Positions 15,101 to 26,779 of a DNA stretch of 64,000 bases are shown piece after piece (positions within the stretch are counted from its first letter, which is position 1; each line of letters starts with the position of its first letter). The DNA lies in assembly GCF_029227915.1 (NCBI RefSeq), contig NC_079885.1, forward strand, positions 20,347,001-20,411,000, in the 5' to 3' direction. This DNA comes from Hydractinia symbiolongicarpus (taxonomy: Eukaryota; Cnidaria; Hydrozoa; Anthoathecata; Hydractiniidae). A program made the translations under genes and the position numbers. Under the pieces are notes generated by a model. The model saw only the letters and a list, made by a program, of their open reading frames with translations. It searched no databases and was not told the origin of the DNA.

Positions 15101-18100
15101 AGTGAACTAGTAGATGTATGTCTACCTTATTCGTGGAAAATAATGAGGCACAAAATTAACCCAAAATTCACATTAAAGTCCTTATAACAGTGTAACAAAA
15201 ATACATGGATGTTAAAACAGTTACTAGTTAATTTCAAATCTGTAATTTAAGTTCAAATCTGTAATTTAGATTTTTTAGCATTCGCAGCTACTCATCTGAT
15301 TTGATTAATGCAGACATCTTGAAGAAAACTGGTTGTCAACGAACTCATTCTCAAAATAAAAAAAGCATATTTTCTGGTTCGCATTATTATAATTTTGTAA
15401 GTCAGTTGAGCTAAGTCACGTAAATTAAATTCTTTTTTGAGTTGTTATAGGCATTCGCAAGCAAGGCTAATCTTTTTATCGCTAAGTTTGTGCCTTTTTC
15501 GCACATTGAGTTTTTTCCCAGTATTTTTAACCATGTTCCAGCTCAATCAAAACTTTCTTAATGTTTGGAATATCTTAAGGTTTTCTGTCCCATAGGCTTT
15601 TTGTATTTTCTCATATCTTCACTCTGTTAGTTAAGACATCATCCTCATCTGACAGCAAACATTTTTGAATCCATTGTTTTTTGATAAAATAAAGTCACTC
15701 CAACCAAAAGAATCCAACATTTAAAAACGTTGCTGTTCTGTAGGATTGTGAAATTTTTAAGTTTCATAGCTGTTTACGTTGCGTGCAAGAAAAAATGAAT
15801 TATTATAAGTAATGAAGAAACTATCACACCAATGCATATCCGTACCACCTAAATTGACAGCATTGCAACTGTTATACTTTTTACAACTTACTTTTTCTTA
15901 GATTTTATGAGTGTGATCGAAGACCTGGTGTTTTAAAATGCCTTTTCTGTATCCTTTTCAAGAAACTTTGCATCATACATAAACTGTCAGAATCAAAATC
16001 TTATTATTCTTTGTATTTTCATTTCCAGCACTGTTTAAAAGTTTTCGTAAAATTGTGTCAGAAAGTAAGTTATATATACAGGCTCTCCATAAAAGTTGTT
16101 GATTTTTGTGATTCAATGATAATGACATTCAGACTGAAAAAAAATATTTTTTAGGAAATTTTATAACTTATGGACGAGATATTATAAAACAGTGGGAAAT
16201 TTCAAAACGCTATTACGCAAATTTCATGTAACCATATGATTATACCTGAAAATTAAAATTTGTTTGATGTTTCAAATGTACTTAAAAATTCCAGGCTGTT
16301 GTGAAAATTTACACTCAAAATTTTCAAATGAAAAAGGAAGCATAGAATTTTTAAACTAATGGAATAATAACGTCAAGTATATTAAACTTCCATTATTATT
16401 TAGTTTACCTGTAGCAATTTTAATATTACCAGATTACTGTTTTATTTTAGGTACCTGTGTAAAAGCATGACAATTAAAACTATATATTATTATGCAATAA
16501 ATAAATCATACCAATTAAATCTCGCAAGCATTGTTAAAGACATTGGTAGCGTAACGATTTTAACCATAGTCCTCTCCATAAAAAGTGTAAGTTGTAACTA
16601 AAAGTAAACACAAAGTTTACAAATCAAATTATTTATTTTTGAATCTAGTTCACTCTGTGTCAACTAACAGGTACTGCATTAATATTTAATGAATGTACAA
16701 CTTACCTGACTTGATTGGGCATTACTCGTTGTCTGCTTATAGTATACAAAGTAAAGTTTCTTAGATTAGTTTCACATACAAAAATATTATAATCACGCCA
16801 ATAGTTATTGCATTACTTCATGCTTACAAGTTAACAAGAATGTACAAAATGATTAAGGGGGGGGAAATATGTGTGATGAGTAATTTCATGTGGAATTTCC
16901 CACACGCTTACGAATAGCATAGCAAAATCCATACAAGTTAAAAATCATTGACTATTCACCAAATTAAATCCAGTTAATTTAAATTAAGAAAAATAAATTG
17001 TCGATTATTTTAAAAGTCAATAAAAAATAAGGGATAAGGGTAATTAAAAGGAATGCTTTCAGGCTTTTCATTTTGAGGTACGCGATGACGTTCCTACGCC
17101 CTATCACGTACCTGAATTGCGTGAAGTACGTGAAGAACCACGTACCTCCCTTAAGAGATTACTTCCTAATGAAAATCCGTCATATTTAATAAAAAACTAT
17201 ATTTTTTATTAATGTGCGGTGACTCTTTATAAATCCATATTCTGTGATGCTAGCAATGTTTAGTTTAGGGCTAACAAAATTGGAATGATGAATGATAGAC
17301 CCTGTGACTAAGCATGAACCTAATCCAAAAATGGAGTACAAGTTCTAATGTGTACCCAGAGCAAATTAGGTATGCTATGCAGTCGCATAACGTGGTCAAC
17401 TGGCGCACGTGATTGATCACATAAGCACGCACATATTTCCAAAATGAAAAGCCTGTGCTTTTAAAAGATTGATGATAAAAGAGCACAACATATGCTACAT
17501 TTTACAGCTTCTTATATTATTTAGTTTCATAGAAAACTATTGCACCCTTTATATCAACAAAAAAAATAGCAAAATTCTGACCCATTTGATTTGGAGTTGT
17601 ATTGTATGTTGTATCATAATACAAAAATAAATTTTTAGTTGTTGTTTTTGTCACATATCTAACATTATCTTTTACCTCTAATTCGCTGGCTGATCTCTTG
17701 AATTCCTCGTAATCAGTGTCAAAGTCAAGTTTACGGTAATCAAGGTAATCATAAGGCTTTTTCTTCATTGTTGTCAACAAAAACTGAAATTTTGAATTCA
17801 ACATGTCAATTCCTTCAATGTGAGAATGCTCTAATGACTCAAATCTTTTCAGCATCGACATTATATCAAGAACTTTCTCAAGACGAATTGTAAAAGAATT
17901 TATTTTGCCAAAGATGTATGTTTCACTGAAATCAAACTGCCTTTCGTCTTTGTTTGCTTCAATACTTTCTTTAGCATTCTTGAAACTCTTTTGGTACTCC
18001 ACGTTGAGTTGTGTGCAGTGGTTAAACTTTTTCACCAAGTTTTCATAAGTTTCTTCCCAGATTGTAATTTCTTTGTTATTAGTGATGTAATTTTTGCAAG

Positions 18101-21100
18101 CTGTAATCATTTGATTTGTCACCTAAAAATATTATTTTGAAAGTAAATAGAGTGAATTCAATAACACTGGACACAATTGAAGAATGATACAATGCCCTGC
18201 ACTAAATCCTTTTTACAGCAACCGTGGACAAAATATAATAAAACAGCATGGCTAATTTCGAATTTAGCTGCCATAAGCGATCATATTGGTTGTTTCTACA
18301 TATAATAGAGTTGCGCATTTTAAACTTGTAAAAGATTTCTTGTCAATGTTTACAGTGAACGTAGAGTTTCGGGTGTTACAATATTTGGTTAAGTTTATAC
18401 TTTTGAAAAATGCTAATTGTTGCTGACATCAGCATAAAACTTTTCCCGAATTTCACAACCTTCTTAATCTGTGACATTGATTATTTCTTTCTGAGGGCGC
18501 TAATGAATGCTACTAGCCAATTTCACACGCTTTTATCTGGTCAACATGTGCATACATGTAGCAAGTTTGAGTAGTGATCATTTCACTCTTTTGCCCCTGT
18601 TTAAAAAATTACGAAAAACACCTTTGTTTCATTAATTTTGTCCCAAGACTTAGGATACAGCCTAAACTGCAAACTAATATCAAACAAAGAAGTTCAGTTC
18701 AAAATTTAGGCTGGCATAAAAAAAACAAAAATTTCTGTTACCTTGATAAATATTGCTGTCATTCTTTCTGAGGTATTATAATATCTGGAGTAATTGTGTA
18801 CCATTCTAATCGCATGTAACAAACCTGGTATAGAATCAACCATGGCTACAGGGTCAGAATTATAAAGAGGTTCACAAAATTTTTCCAGAGTGTAGAGAAA
18901 TTTCACATTGTCTTTTGCCTCGTTGGCATAGTTTGTAATTCGTTTGTCCAATTCCTTCCAAGTCTAAAATAGGATTTGTGTTTTTACTGAATAGGCGAAA
19001 TCAAAATTACAGTACCAAATGATAAATAAAAAAAGGCAAGCAAAAATTTTGTAACAGATTGAAAACAAAAACTGATGTTGACCAATTTATTTTAGTGTGT
19101 ACCTCATAAATAAAATCTCTAGGTTGATAGTCTTAGACACAGTAGATGTGGTAATTATTCATTAAAGTTGCCAAAAATATTTTGCTTCATTTGTTACCTT
19201 TTTGATGTTACAGTATGACGTGAAAGCATTAGACTAACATCAATAAAATAAAATAAAAAAAAAATTTCTGAAGCCATTAAATTATACACAATTAAAAGAA
19301 TTTACTAAACATTTCGTGCTGATGTCAAAATTTTATTTTGAATTATTTGCTTCTCTGACCACATAGAACCATGTACCAATTAGATAGTTTCATCGATTTT
19401 TATTATAATATAGTTTTTTTAAATTAGCTTTTTTTTCATGGGAACAAAATATGCTGATATAATATGTTTTGCCTGTGTGGATTGTTATTTCCGTTAGAAA
19501 GTTTGCATGTGATTAGAAAGGCTGCAATATGTCTATAGCCTTTATGCCTTTGTTTAAGTTCTCATTAATATTAATTCATGTTTATTTAATTCAACCACAA
19601 CAAATTATACCTTTAAAACTTTTGACTTAGATGCTACTAATACACCAACAACCGCTCGACACCGTTGTGATTTAACTTCATCAAGTAATGAGTTGAATTT
19701 TGCCATTCGTTTTTTCCAGTGATCTAACTCTACCTTTGGACCAACATTGTCTGCCTCTCGTCTCATTTGTTCAGTCTCTGCTAATACCTAAAAAACATAA
19801 AGTTAAGCAAAAATTAATGCAAGTTTCCCTCAACCATTCTTTGTGAATCAAAAATAAGAATATTTTTTGATTCTCTGGTGATTTGTTCATGTTTACACAA
19901 ACTATTGGCTACACTTTAAAACAACACAACATATTACTTGGGCCTATGTCACCATATTCAGTCTACTACTTATAATATACTCAAACACTAATAAGAACAC
20001 AAAAAAGTTTGTTTAAATCTGAAAATTGTGGAGTGTGAATTTTGCAATATTAAAGATTAATTCTCATTACAACTTGGATACTATACAGCTATAATAACTG
20101 TAACTATAATGTGTCGTAATTGTAAAACCTAACCTGCTCAATTTCTTTTATCCATATCTTGGCTTGCAGCTCGATTGCTTCTAACATTTCAGTCGAAGAC
20201 GCAGCTGACATGTATGAAGAAGGAGTTGTTAATTGGGATAAGTTGACAGATGTACATGGACTGAATGAGACCATGTCATTTAAGCTTTGTTGGGCTCCAG
20301 ATAAAATATCAACAAAACCGCTAAGTGAGCTTAGAAATTTTGCTTTGTTGCGTTTATCCTGACTGTCCGATATGTCACCCCAGTTTGAAGATTTGGATAT
20401 CGCTGGAATAAAGATGTCTTCCAACAAATCTTGAATTGCTTCAAGGATTGATTTTTTTCGACAGTCGATAATTCCAAGATATACTTCCTAATAACAAATT
20501 CAGAAAAAATCTTTCGAAGATAATTGCAGATAATAATATTGCATAATTGCAGATAATAATATTTAATGCAGGGTTCAAATTAGAAATATAAAGTCAGGTC
20601 ACAAAAATTTGCTGACTGTAGAGAAGAAAACCTCTTTGCAATTGTGTGGAAGTAATATAGGTCACTTGCCATTGATCCCTTATAATGGTTATTCTGTTGC
20701 AGCAAACATTATAGAAAAAAATAAAACAAATGATTGATAAAGAAATGGGATCTGTAATTATAACATTTCCTACATAGAATGATTCGCTAAGACAGCATCT
20801 TGCAACCTGATAAAAATGCATTTAAGCATGAATTCAAAAGCTTGTAGTTTATACTACATAAAATTAAATAAATAACACAAATGACAAACACTTCGAGACA
20901 AATATTTCCTGACTTACAGAGTTGATGTTTTCCTTTGTGATCTCTTTTCCTTTATTTCCTCTTGTAAAAAATATGCAAACCCCTTGTAGTCTTGCTTTCA
21001 TGCAGTCTGTCAGAAAGAGCTTTTGTTTCGGTTTTGCAGAGATGTGAGAACCATGTCCACTTTTGGGATGCTCATCTAAGGCAAACAGGGATAGAAAATT

Positions 21101-24100
21101 ATTATTACTCATACCAAGTCTCGGATGCTATGTATCAGTCCTTGCTTTTCATTCGATTAAAATTAAAAATGTTTATATCAAGGGTCATGGTTAGATGAAC
21201 AAAATTTTACATATGCTAAAGACAATTAAAAACATGTATGGAGTCGCAAAATTATTTAACTGATGACATTATTATAAGTTGAACATGTCTTTCAAAGTAT
21301 GTAGATTCTAAAAATGCAACTTACTTGAATCTATTTCAATGTCTTGATAGAAAAATATGAGATTAGATTTGCCATTTGGTTGAAAAAAGTTTGTCACTCT
21401 GTAGATCTAAATGAAAGTACATTTTGTGATGTGACAATAAAAACGAAAAAACATCGGAAAAACAAATTTTATTTCTTGAAATTTTAGCATCACTATGATG
21501 ATTCAAGGTTTTAAACTAACACTTCCTGTTTTTATTTTGAAAGCCAACATTTAACTTTAGGACACTTTTTTGCTGCAATCTTGTGAATGTGAATGTGTCA
21601 TGGTAGCAATGAACATGTTTATGGCTTATGGAAAAATCTACTTGACTCAGAATTGGAAATTTTGTTGACGCATAAAGGCTGCTTACATTGTGTAGAGTTT
21701 GAAACACAAATAATGTATAGAATAATTTCTTTTGAAAAATAGTTGCGGAGGTATTGGATATGTACAAATTGTTTTGAACATTCAATTGGATTACCAGAAT
21801 TTCCTCTTGTTTTAACTTGAAACATTTTTGTTGCTGAAACCAAAAAAAAACAAAAATCAGTTTCATTTTTTTATTGTTATTGTTCAGCAACGATAATTGT
21901 GAGAAAATTTCCAAACAAAGAGGTTTAACATAGGGACACAATAAAACAAATCTTGTTTTTTGTTGCAATCACATGAATTTTATTTCCACGTTCTGAAGGA
22001 TTTAGTTTTTTTGAAAAACGCAAAGGTTAATTTTAGTAAAAAAGTTTGAAGTCGCAACTGGATAATTCACTTTGTTGAAATAGGGTTAACCTAGTCTTCT
22101 TTATCCATTTTATTTCAATAATAACCGATGAATATGCAAAGATCACTAAATTTATCAACAATTTTTACAATAAAATCTTTTAAAAAATTAAATATTTGCC
22201 TTAAAACCAATTTATAATTTTTAAAAACAGCTGTGTCAGTTCTTTTTTGTAATTCTTTGATTTTTAAGGCTTACATACAAACTTTTTTTTCTTTGGAAAA
22301 AAGGCTTGGCTAATCTCAATTATTTGCTGTATTTATGACTACTTTGTAAGATTTGTTAGGCATGTTATTGTGTGTCAATTTCGTGTAAAGAATGCATGAT
22401 TTCCTTTTGATCAAAATAGCAAATGCAATATATTTTTAACAATTCCTTTGGAGTTTCCACAGGCTAATGACTCTCAGTAACGTTTTCATGACTTTCTATC
22501 AAAAATTCAGGATTTATATGTCTACTTCACAAGGGAGTATATGTAAATTAGGCTTTGTGAGTTCATTTAAAGGTTTTATAATAAAAGATGACAATATTTA
22601 ATCGTCTTTAAAGAATTAAAAATAATACAGACTTTTTTAAGCTTATTACTAAAATAACGAAAAGATAACAAAAATCTTCACAAACATTAATTTTTTTTTA
22701 AGTAATGATTTCAGTAATAATTTTTTATGATCCACTCAACACAAGGTTTAAATTGACTATCCTACAAAAACGCCTTTTAAGCTTCTCACAAGCCATGTTA
22801 CTATTATAGTTTTTTGCCTGATCAACTTAAAACTGGTTTGGTTTTAACTCTAATTTTCACAATATTTAATAGTTTCTCTAGATTTTATTTAGAAATGCAA
22901 GATCTGAGATATATGCTGTTGAGAAACAGCTTTCCTTTCAGTTAATTGGCCAGTGTATAAAGTCATTTTCTTAACTACTTATTGTATTCTTTTTTAGGTA
23001 AAATATCTCTTAAACGAAAAATGTTGTTTAGTCAATATATTTGAAAAATACTTTTCCTTGCTTCAGGTTATTTTACAATTTATTTGCAGGATTGGCCACT
23101 TTTTGAGATTTTGGACCCATATTCAAAAGTCCTGTGTTTAAAAGTAGTTATCCAATTTAAATGCTGGAACACCATCAATTATGTTAAAACCATGCAACAT
23201 TTGAAACTTAGAGCTTCCAAACATATTGGTGTTTCCTCCATGACTGGAAAAGCTGTCAAAAGTCAGAACCATAGTGCTGTGTTGGAATATATCATATATA
23301 GCAATATTGCAGCAAGTTTTAAGAACTTTAGTAAACTCTCCACTACAGATACTAATTTTGATTTAGAACTGCAATAGAATTTGTTAATCCATAAGGGCAA
23401 ACCTGTGTCACATTACCTAACGTTGTCCCTACGAAAGTCAGACCAATTGTATTGTTTGAACTTTATATTTGAGAATGGCTGACGGAAACGTTATTGAGTT
23501 ATTCCCCAGTGAATCAAACTTGCCACACTTATAGTACGTCACAAAAGGAACATAAAGGCAGCAATAATTTTTTGTTTATGTCAGCACTTTTTCTGTGATG
23601 TCATTGAAAACTCTAAATTTGTTCAAAAAACCATCATCTCTTTAAAATTTAATTAATTTAGTTCTACAGCGAATTTTCACATTCTTTTTGGAGTTTTTGA
23701 AAGACAAATAAAAGTTATTTCACACATATATTCTGGTTTTGCATAGTTCGCTTAAAAAAATTGCCCAGAAATCCGTTTTTTCCGATTTTTGTGTTAAATC
23801 TGAAAAAAAACGGAAAATTGGAATAATCACGTGTTCACAACATACAGAAGGATTTTACTTGTTGAAACAGAGTTGTGTTGTAACTTCTAAGTTCTAAAGA
23901 TAACCCTGACAAGAGTCATTATATTTTCTGATAATAAGGATTTCATAGAGATTTTTAGGGGTAGTTTCAAGTATATTGAAGCATTTGAGAGGTATGGAAC
24001 CAAAAAAATTGACATGCAGGTGTCTAATAGATGAACTCAGTACGTAAGTGAAACTCAGTAAGTATCAAAGCCATGCAACATAGCCTAAAGAAGTTATTAA

Positions 24101-25494
24101 AAAAACATCAGGGGGGGAATCTGGCACAAATTAATTAACCACATAATAAAGACAGATTAAAATTTCAACTACAGGTCATTGTCCAACTATTTTGTTCAGT
24201 GTGATTTCTGTGGGTGGACAACAAATGAAGCTAAATGACCTCTAGTGCCTTGTGTGCCAGCCTGAAGTTGTTTTCAGTAAACCAATGTACTTGATTACAA
24301 TGGTTTTAGACATTCATGCTTGTGTATATATGTTAGATTTTCACATCTTATTAAAAAGTAAAAAATAAAACACCTGGTCTCCTTCAATGATGAAATCAAC
24401 TACTTCTGTAAATTCAATATTTAAAGCATCGGCAATACATCCAATCAGATATTCATGCCTGGCATCTAATTGTGCTTTCTTGGCTTCTCGCTCATCCTTT
24501 AAACGTTGCTATAAAAGGTCATAAAAACATTATTGTAAATGACATAATTATATATGTGCAGGCGTGACTGTGAATAGCATGTGATTGTGTACACTTTAGG
24601 CAGAATCAATATTTAGTTTAGATTTGAGGAAGATTTCCATTTTTTTAAAGTTATTTACGATGTCAAAAAACTTGAAGCGTGTATGTTATTTGAAAATGCA
24701 AACCTTGATAAATACATGCATTATATCCTTTATAAATAACTTTTTATAAATTAAAACTTTTTATTTTTTAAAACTATTTATTTTCATGCATTAGACTTTG
24801 TTTTTGTTGGTTTTCAGAAAAACATTTTCAATGTAAATGTCGTTTTTTCCTTGAAAAAATGTTATCACAAAATGACATCACATACTTCAATTGAAATAAC
24901 AGAGCAAATTTGCTTTGCTCGCCTTCGGAACAAGTTAAGAGCCATTACTAAAGTTCTTTTCCCATAAAATGTAATCTATGCAAGTAAAATATTCTTCTAG
25001 TAACTAAAAAATACTATTTCTCTTATCAAAGTTCTTCATAAAATAATATATTTCCATTATAAAGAAAAAATATATTATAATATTGAAAAACAACTAAAAA
25101 AAATATTAACATTAACATGATATGAAAATCAAAATATATATCTTTATTACAATTTTTATTATCAGTGTACAGTAATTTAAAAATATTAAAATTTAATTAA
25201 AATATTTCTATATTAAATACTCCTACATACTTGTGCCAAAAAATGAGTGAAAGCTCTATTGATAAAAAAATTGTTCTCAGAAAAAAAAAAGGAAAAATTA
25301 TTATTTTTTTTAATTTTAATATTGTTACTGAAAATACATAACATACAAACCTGTTTTTCTTTGAATGTATCAGCCACTGATAATCCTCTTGTCCTGTTAT
25401 CTTTTATTACTGATACTGCACCTTGTGAAAGCTGTCCTCTTGGTGATGGTGTGGGGGACAATGGTGTCTTGGTAACTTCATTCTTGTTATCCAT
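109..25494 (-). CDS. DNAH5: Axonemal outer-arm dynein heavy chain, DNAH5/DNAH8 type (5' part, 34 exons, 3' end outside window)
   Basis: Motor heavy chain of the ciliary outer dynein arm. It hydrolyses ATP in an AAA+ ring to slide doublet microtubules. Joining 34 exons, each bounded by AG/GT with matching phases, gives an open frame of 7,827 nt (2,609 residues) from ATG at 25494 to base 109; exon coordinates are in the block entries below. The order is N-terminal tail, linker, AAA1 (Walker A GPAGTGKT, Walker B CFDEFNR) and AAA2 (Walker A GPSGAGKT), stopping just before AAA3. Whole segments match vertebrate DNAH5/DNAH8 closely, for example [16 protein letters not shown]. Family members are about 4,600 residues, so roughly 57% is present. 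An in-frame TAA lies about 20 nt upstream of the chosen ATG. DNAH5 and DNAH8 are paralogs that I cannot separate here; the gamma-heavy-chain class itself is clear. Confidence 0.95.
2600..2680 (-). repeat. Possible tRNA-derived SINE head
   Basis: On the minus strand a GTCTTGTGGTAGAGGC stretch (box A-like) is followed about 30 nt later by GGGTTAGATCAC (box B-like). This resembles the 5' head of a tRNA-derived SINE in dynein intron 31-32. The cloverleaf is imperfect and no tail was found, so this is a weak call. Confidence 0.35.
3276..6017 (-). CDS. DNAH5: Dynein heavy chain exons 25-29 (AAA1, main ATPase site)
   Basis: Exons: 5765-6017, 5350-5448, 4823-5010, 3721-4050, 3276-3437, coding residues 1930-2273. 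AAA1 is the principal ATP hydrolysis site. Walker A GPAGTGKT ends exon 25 (residues about 2006-2013), and the next codon is split G|AA, giving the expected glutamate. Exon 26 (99 bp, below ORF-scan size) supplies [20 protein letters not shown]. Exon 27 has Walker B in [15 protein letters not shown]. Exon 28 carries the conserved [11 protein letters not shown] and [16 protein letters not shown]. All catalytic motifs look intact, so the motor should be active. Confidence 0.95.
6782..9942 (-). CDS. DNAH5: Dynein heavy chain exons 18-24 (linker domain, DHC_N2)
   Basis: Exons: 9880-9942, 9284-9522, 8643-8883, 8284-8483, 7676-8096, 7286-7552, 6782-7006, coding residues 1378-1929. This is the linker, the mechanical element that swings across the AAA+ ring. 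Landmarks include [85 protein letters not shown] and [18 protein letters not shown]. This is the best-conserved block of the gene. All seven exons end at consensus donors, and the split codons (AG|A and AG|G arginines) reconstruct conserved residues. Confidence 0.95.
10280..16597 (-). CDS. DNAH5: Dynein heavy chain exons 9-17 (rest of tail)
   Basis: Exons: 16512-16597, 14109-14257, 13729-13907, 13322-13528, 12735-13052, 12066-12210, 11029-11901, 10692-10927, 10280-10498, coding residues 574-1377. Exon 9 (86 bp) is too short for a simple ORF scan. It was found because joining exons 8 and 10 needs a phase 0 to phase 2 exon ending in a TG dinucleotide. Its product, including [13 protein letters not shown] across the junction, aligns without gaps to the vertebrate stretch ending in LKKFERLNI. 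Exon 15 is unusually long (873 bp). It carries two low-complexity S/R/P- and D/E-rich stretches (near residues 940-962 and 1080-1130) that look like disordered insertions between conserved blocks. Intron 9 contains the LINE remnant. Confidence 0.9.
14298..14770 (-). mobile_element. 3' end of a non-LTR (LINE) retrotransposon in dynein intron 9
   Basis: The minus strand encodes an open stretch typical of the C-terminus of LINE reverse-transcriptase polyproteins: [36 protein letters not shown] and [20 protein letters not shown]. It ends in a TGA/ATG microsatellite at 14307-14323, which is how RTE/CR1-like elements commonly terminate. Only the last part of the element is present, as expected for 5'-truncated insertion. 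The reading frame through the fragment is intact, suggesting a fairly recent insertion. The host gene is read in the same direction. Confidence 0.85.
17676..25494 (-). CDS. DNAH5: Dynein heavy chain exons 1-8 (N-terminus and first part of tail)
   Basis: Exons: 25351-25494, 24374-24508, 21325-21406, 20918-21075, 20134-20487, 19611-19787, 18742-18963, 17676-18122, coding residues 1-573. Exon 1 (48 residues) is rich in S/T-P pairs and has no vertebrate counterpart that I recognise. Exon 2 opens with [20 protein letters not shown], where family-level similarity starts. Exons 3-8 hold the tail region used for heavy-chain dimerisation and intermediate-chain binding, with landmarks [33 protein letters not shown] and [13 protein letters not shown]. 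Intron 2 is about 3 kb and contains the Penelope-like fragment and the eroded MITE copy. Confidence 0.92.
23084..23465 (+). mobile_element. Penelope-like / GIY-YIG retroelement C-terminal fragment (degenerate)
   Basis: In dynein intron 2, on the opposite strand to the host gene. The translation reads [20 protein letters not shown], then [20 protein letters not shown], and after one stop codon [20 protein letters not shown]. This pattern (VYQFKC, a Y-x-G-type core, L+R..EHIG.S..TGK, SLLI..KP) is typical of the GIY-YIG-like endonuclease tail of Penelope-like retroelements. Key residues are altered and a stop follows the glutamine-ending LELQ, so it is dead. The remaining polymerase part is not visible upstream. 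Confidence 0.65.
23478..24120 (-). mobile_element. Eroded, inverted copy of the TTAA-flanked MITE
   Basis: Read on the minus strand, this stretch matches the interior of the intact MITE at 42368-43110. Shared blocks include the cacacttatagtacgtca segment (23523-23540), the gatttcatagagattttta block (23939-23957) and a run of seven G residues near 24110. Both terminal repeats are lost or unrecognisable, so insertion boundaries cannot be placed. It abuts the Penelope-like fragment inside dynein intron 2. Confidence 0.75.
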
Positions 25495-26779
25495 TTTATT
25501 GTCAGGTGGTAATATTTAATTTTCATTTGTTCATCCTGCTTTAATCTAAAGAAAAATATGCACACATCTTAATAAGAACAAGAGTTTAGTAAATACAATA
25601 TATTGTAACCTGCTCAAAATACATATATATCTATGTTTTTGCCGAAAAAGTCCACAGTTCCATTTTATGCAATTGTCTGTTGAAAATAACATTGACAAAT
25701 CTTTCCTACAATCAATTCTTTTAAAAGAAAATAACTTTGATGATTTCACTTGGAAAGTATATATTGAAACTATGCAGGAGTAGAACTAAAACTGGTATGT
25801 TTAATAAACGGCTTTCCCTTTGTTGTAAATTTTCTTAAAACATTCCTTAGGAACATCATGTTAAAACAAGTCTGCTTTTTTACTTCGATTTTGATCAAGT
25901 GATGGCAAGGGAGTGGAAAAGGAAAGTCTTGTGTGTCCTTTTTTAAATTAAACATCCTTTTAAAAATTGAATCACAATTACTTCATGAAATTAATGAGAC
26001 ACAAAGTTAACAATAACGAAACACAAGGGAATTCAATGTGAATACCTATAACAACCTATAAAAAAGAATATAGTTAATAATTACAACAAAAAGCATTAAA
26101 ATAATATTAGTCAGAAAATACCTTTATTATACCTTTATTTTGTTAACAACTATTTTCTCCTATATTGTTCAAAATGTTTGCAATATCAGAACAATAGTAA
26201 TTTTATTTGCAGTAAGCAAATAAGGAGAATAACGTATGTATGCATGTGTGTGAGATTTGTATTGTGCTTATTAGACAGCATTTTTTTAAACTTCAATTAC
26301 AGTGGATAATTACATCACACTTTAATTAGGTGCTTTAAATTAACGCTAAATTTTTGAAATTTGCATTAATTTGAGCCTCGTTATTTCCCTGGCATAAGGT
26401 ACTTTATGATAGGCCAGTAAATGTTGATCAAAATTGATATTTTTTACAAATAGTTTTTATGTGAAACATTGCAAAAAATCTGTTTTATGCAATAAAAATA
26501 AACTTATTTTATTTAATTTTTATGCATGCACCATTTTGAAAGATATAACTAAAAAATAGAGACTGATTTTATTTTTTTTTATTCTGAAAAATTATACTTT
26601 GGAATTAAATTCTATGGGAATTAGTTCTCAGAAATTTCACGGGTTTTGTCAACCTTGCAAAAATCACTACTTTCTAAAATCATAAAAAACTAATTCTCTC
26701 GAAATTACAATACTTTTTTTTTGACCTACAAGTATATATAATTCATATATATGTGAATTTCAACTTCAACGCTCTTTAC
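25495..26779. other. Dynein 5' flank, no gene seen
   Basis: AT-rich sequence upstream of the dynein start. No open frame with family similarity was found. I looked for an RFX X-box, which often controls ciliary genes, and saw no convincing one. The promoter and any untranslated first exon are probably here but cannot be placed by eye. Confidence 0.5.

Noticed and set aside
16660-16745. Alternative dynein exon 9 ending at the good donor near 16705
   Set aside because: Its translation has no resemblance to the tail at this point and its phase does not fit exon 10, whereas 16512-16597 aligns without gaps.
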